This document shows, piece by piece, positions 13,490 through 13,549 of a DNA stretch of 13,549 nucleotides. Each line of letters opens with the position of its first letter. Position 1 is the first letter of the stretch. Position numbers and translations under genes: made by a program. The DNA comes from Planctomycetaceae bacterium (GTDB lineage: Bacteria; Planctomycetota; Planctomycetia; Pirellulales; Thermoguttaceae): positions 1-13,549 of the forward strand of contig JAIROD010000117.1 of the NCBI GenBank assembly GCA_031257725.1. Direction: 5' to 3'. The notes under the pieces were generated by a model. That model was given only the letters and a program-made list of their open reading frames with translations. It ran no database searches and was not told where the DNA came from.

Positions 13490-13549
13490 GGTTTTTTGAT
13501 GATTTTGTGCTGCTAAGGTTGTTTTGTTAGGAAAATAAGGTTGAAAATA

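Larger units (their letters stand above)
13263..13549. other. Repeat-rich upstream region of the glycosyltransferase
   Basis: No gene is seen. Direct repeat family 3 copy 2 and several inverted copies of AACCTTATT-type sequence fill 13358-13549. The last ~35 bases, read on the minus strand (TTTTCAACCTTATTTTC then CTAACAAAAC), are an inverted version of 13363-13397 with a deletion. No convincing -35/-10 pair was found for the glycosyltransferase gene on the minus strand. Confidence 0.6.

Overview
The window looks like chromosomal DNA from a low-to-mid-GC planctomycete, probably a Pirellulales-type or gut-associated lineage. Composition was judged by eye, not computed. The assignment rests on protein character. 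The DNA polymerase III alpha subunit has an ARGSGVGALV...LSHVCPLEFDLLFERFLDENR stretch before its catalytic aspartates that I associate with planctomycetes. The large secreted haem protein belongs to the hydrazine-synthase-alpha-like (HzsA-related) propeller/cytochrome family that is abundant in that phylum. The membrane glycosyltransferase carries a YHL...FLSHNVYANMPFGAEM stretch of the kind seen in planctomycete GT-C enzymes. No rRNA, tRNA, CRISPR array or transposase gene was recognised.

Layout: four long genes, none arranged as an operon, are separated by unusually long intergenic regions (about 2.8 kb, a fifth of the window). From left to right: (1) 1-555, a repeat-rich leader with a 60-bp palindrome, a candidate sigma70 promoter and a hexamer tandem repeat that runs almost to the dnaE start codon; (2) dnaE, 556-4122, +; (3) 4123-4834, a non-coding block in which two inverted copies of a ~100-bp repeat enclose a tandem array of AATCAT-rich units; (4) a KefB/KefC-type cation:proton antiporter with a TrkA-N domain, 4835-6652, +; (5) 6653-7301, with two direct repeat copies near its ends and a long inverted repeat between them; (6) a secreted 1053-residue HzsA-related protein with three CxxCH haem motifs, 7302-10463, +; (7) 10464-11060, the convergent spacer, with a 257-bp element bounded by 22-bp inverted repeats next to a third copy of the repeat from region 3; (8) a GT-C (family 39-like) membrane glycosyltransferase, 11061-13262, -; (9) 13263-13549, again inverted and direct repeats.

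The four genes do not form one pathway. They are a replicative polymerase, an ion antiporter, a periplasmic or surface multihaem protein with a sugar-binding-like N-terminus, and a lipid-linked-sugar transferase. The most unusual feature is the intergenic DNA. It is a mosaic of short, near-perfect GC-rich hairpins (5-8 bp stems, 3-5 nt loops), several dispersed repeat families and several tandem arrays, and repeat DNA abuts or overlaps the stop codons of two genes. The most notable protein is the HzsA-related one, because of its domain combination. Only that gene has a recognisable Shine-Dalgarno sequence; dnaE and the antiporter have none, and the glycosyltransferase has at best a weak one.
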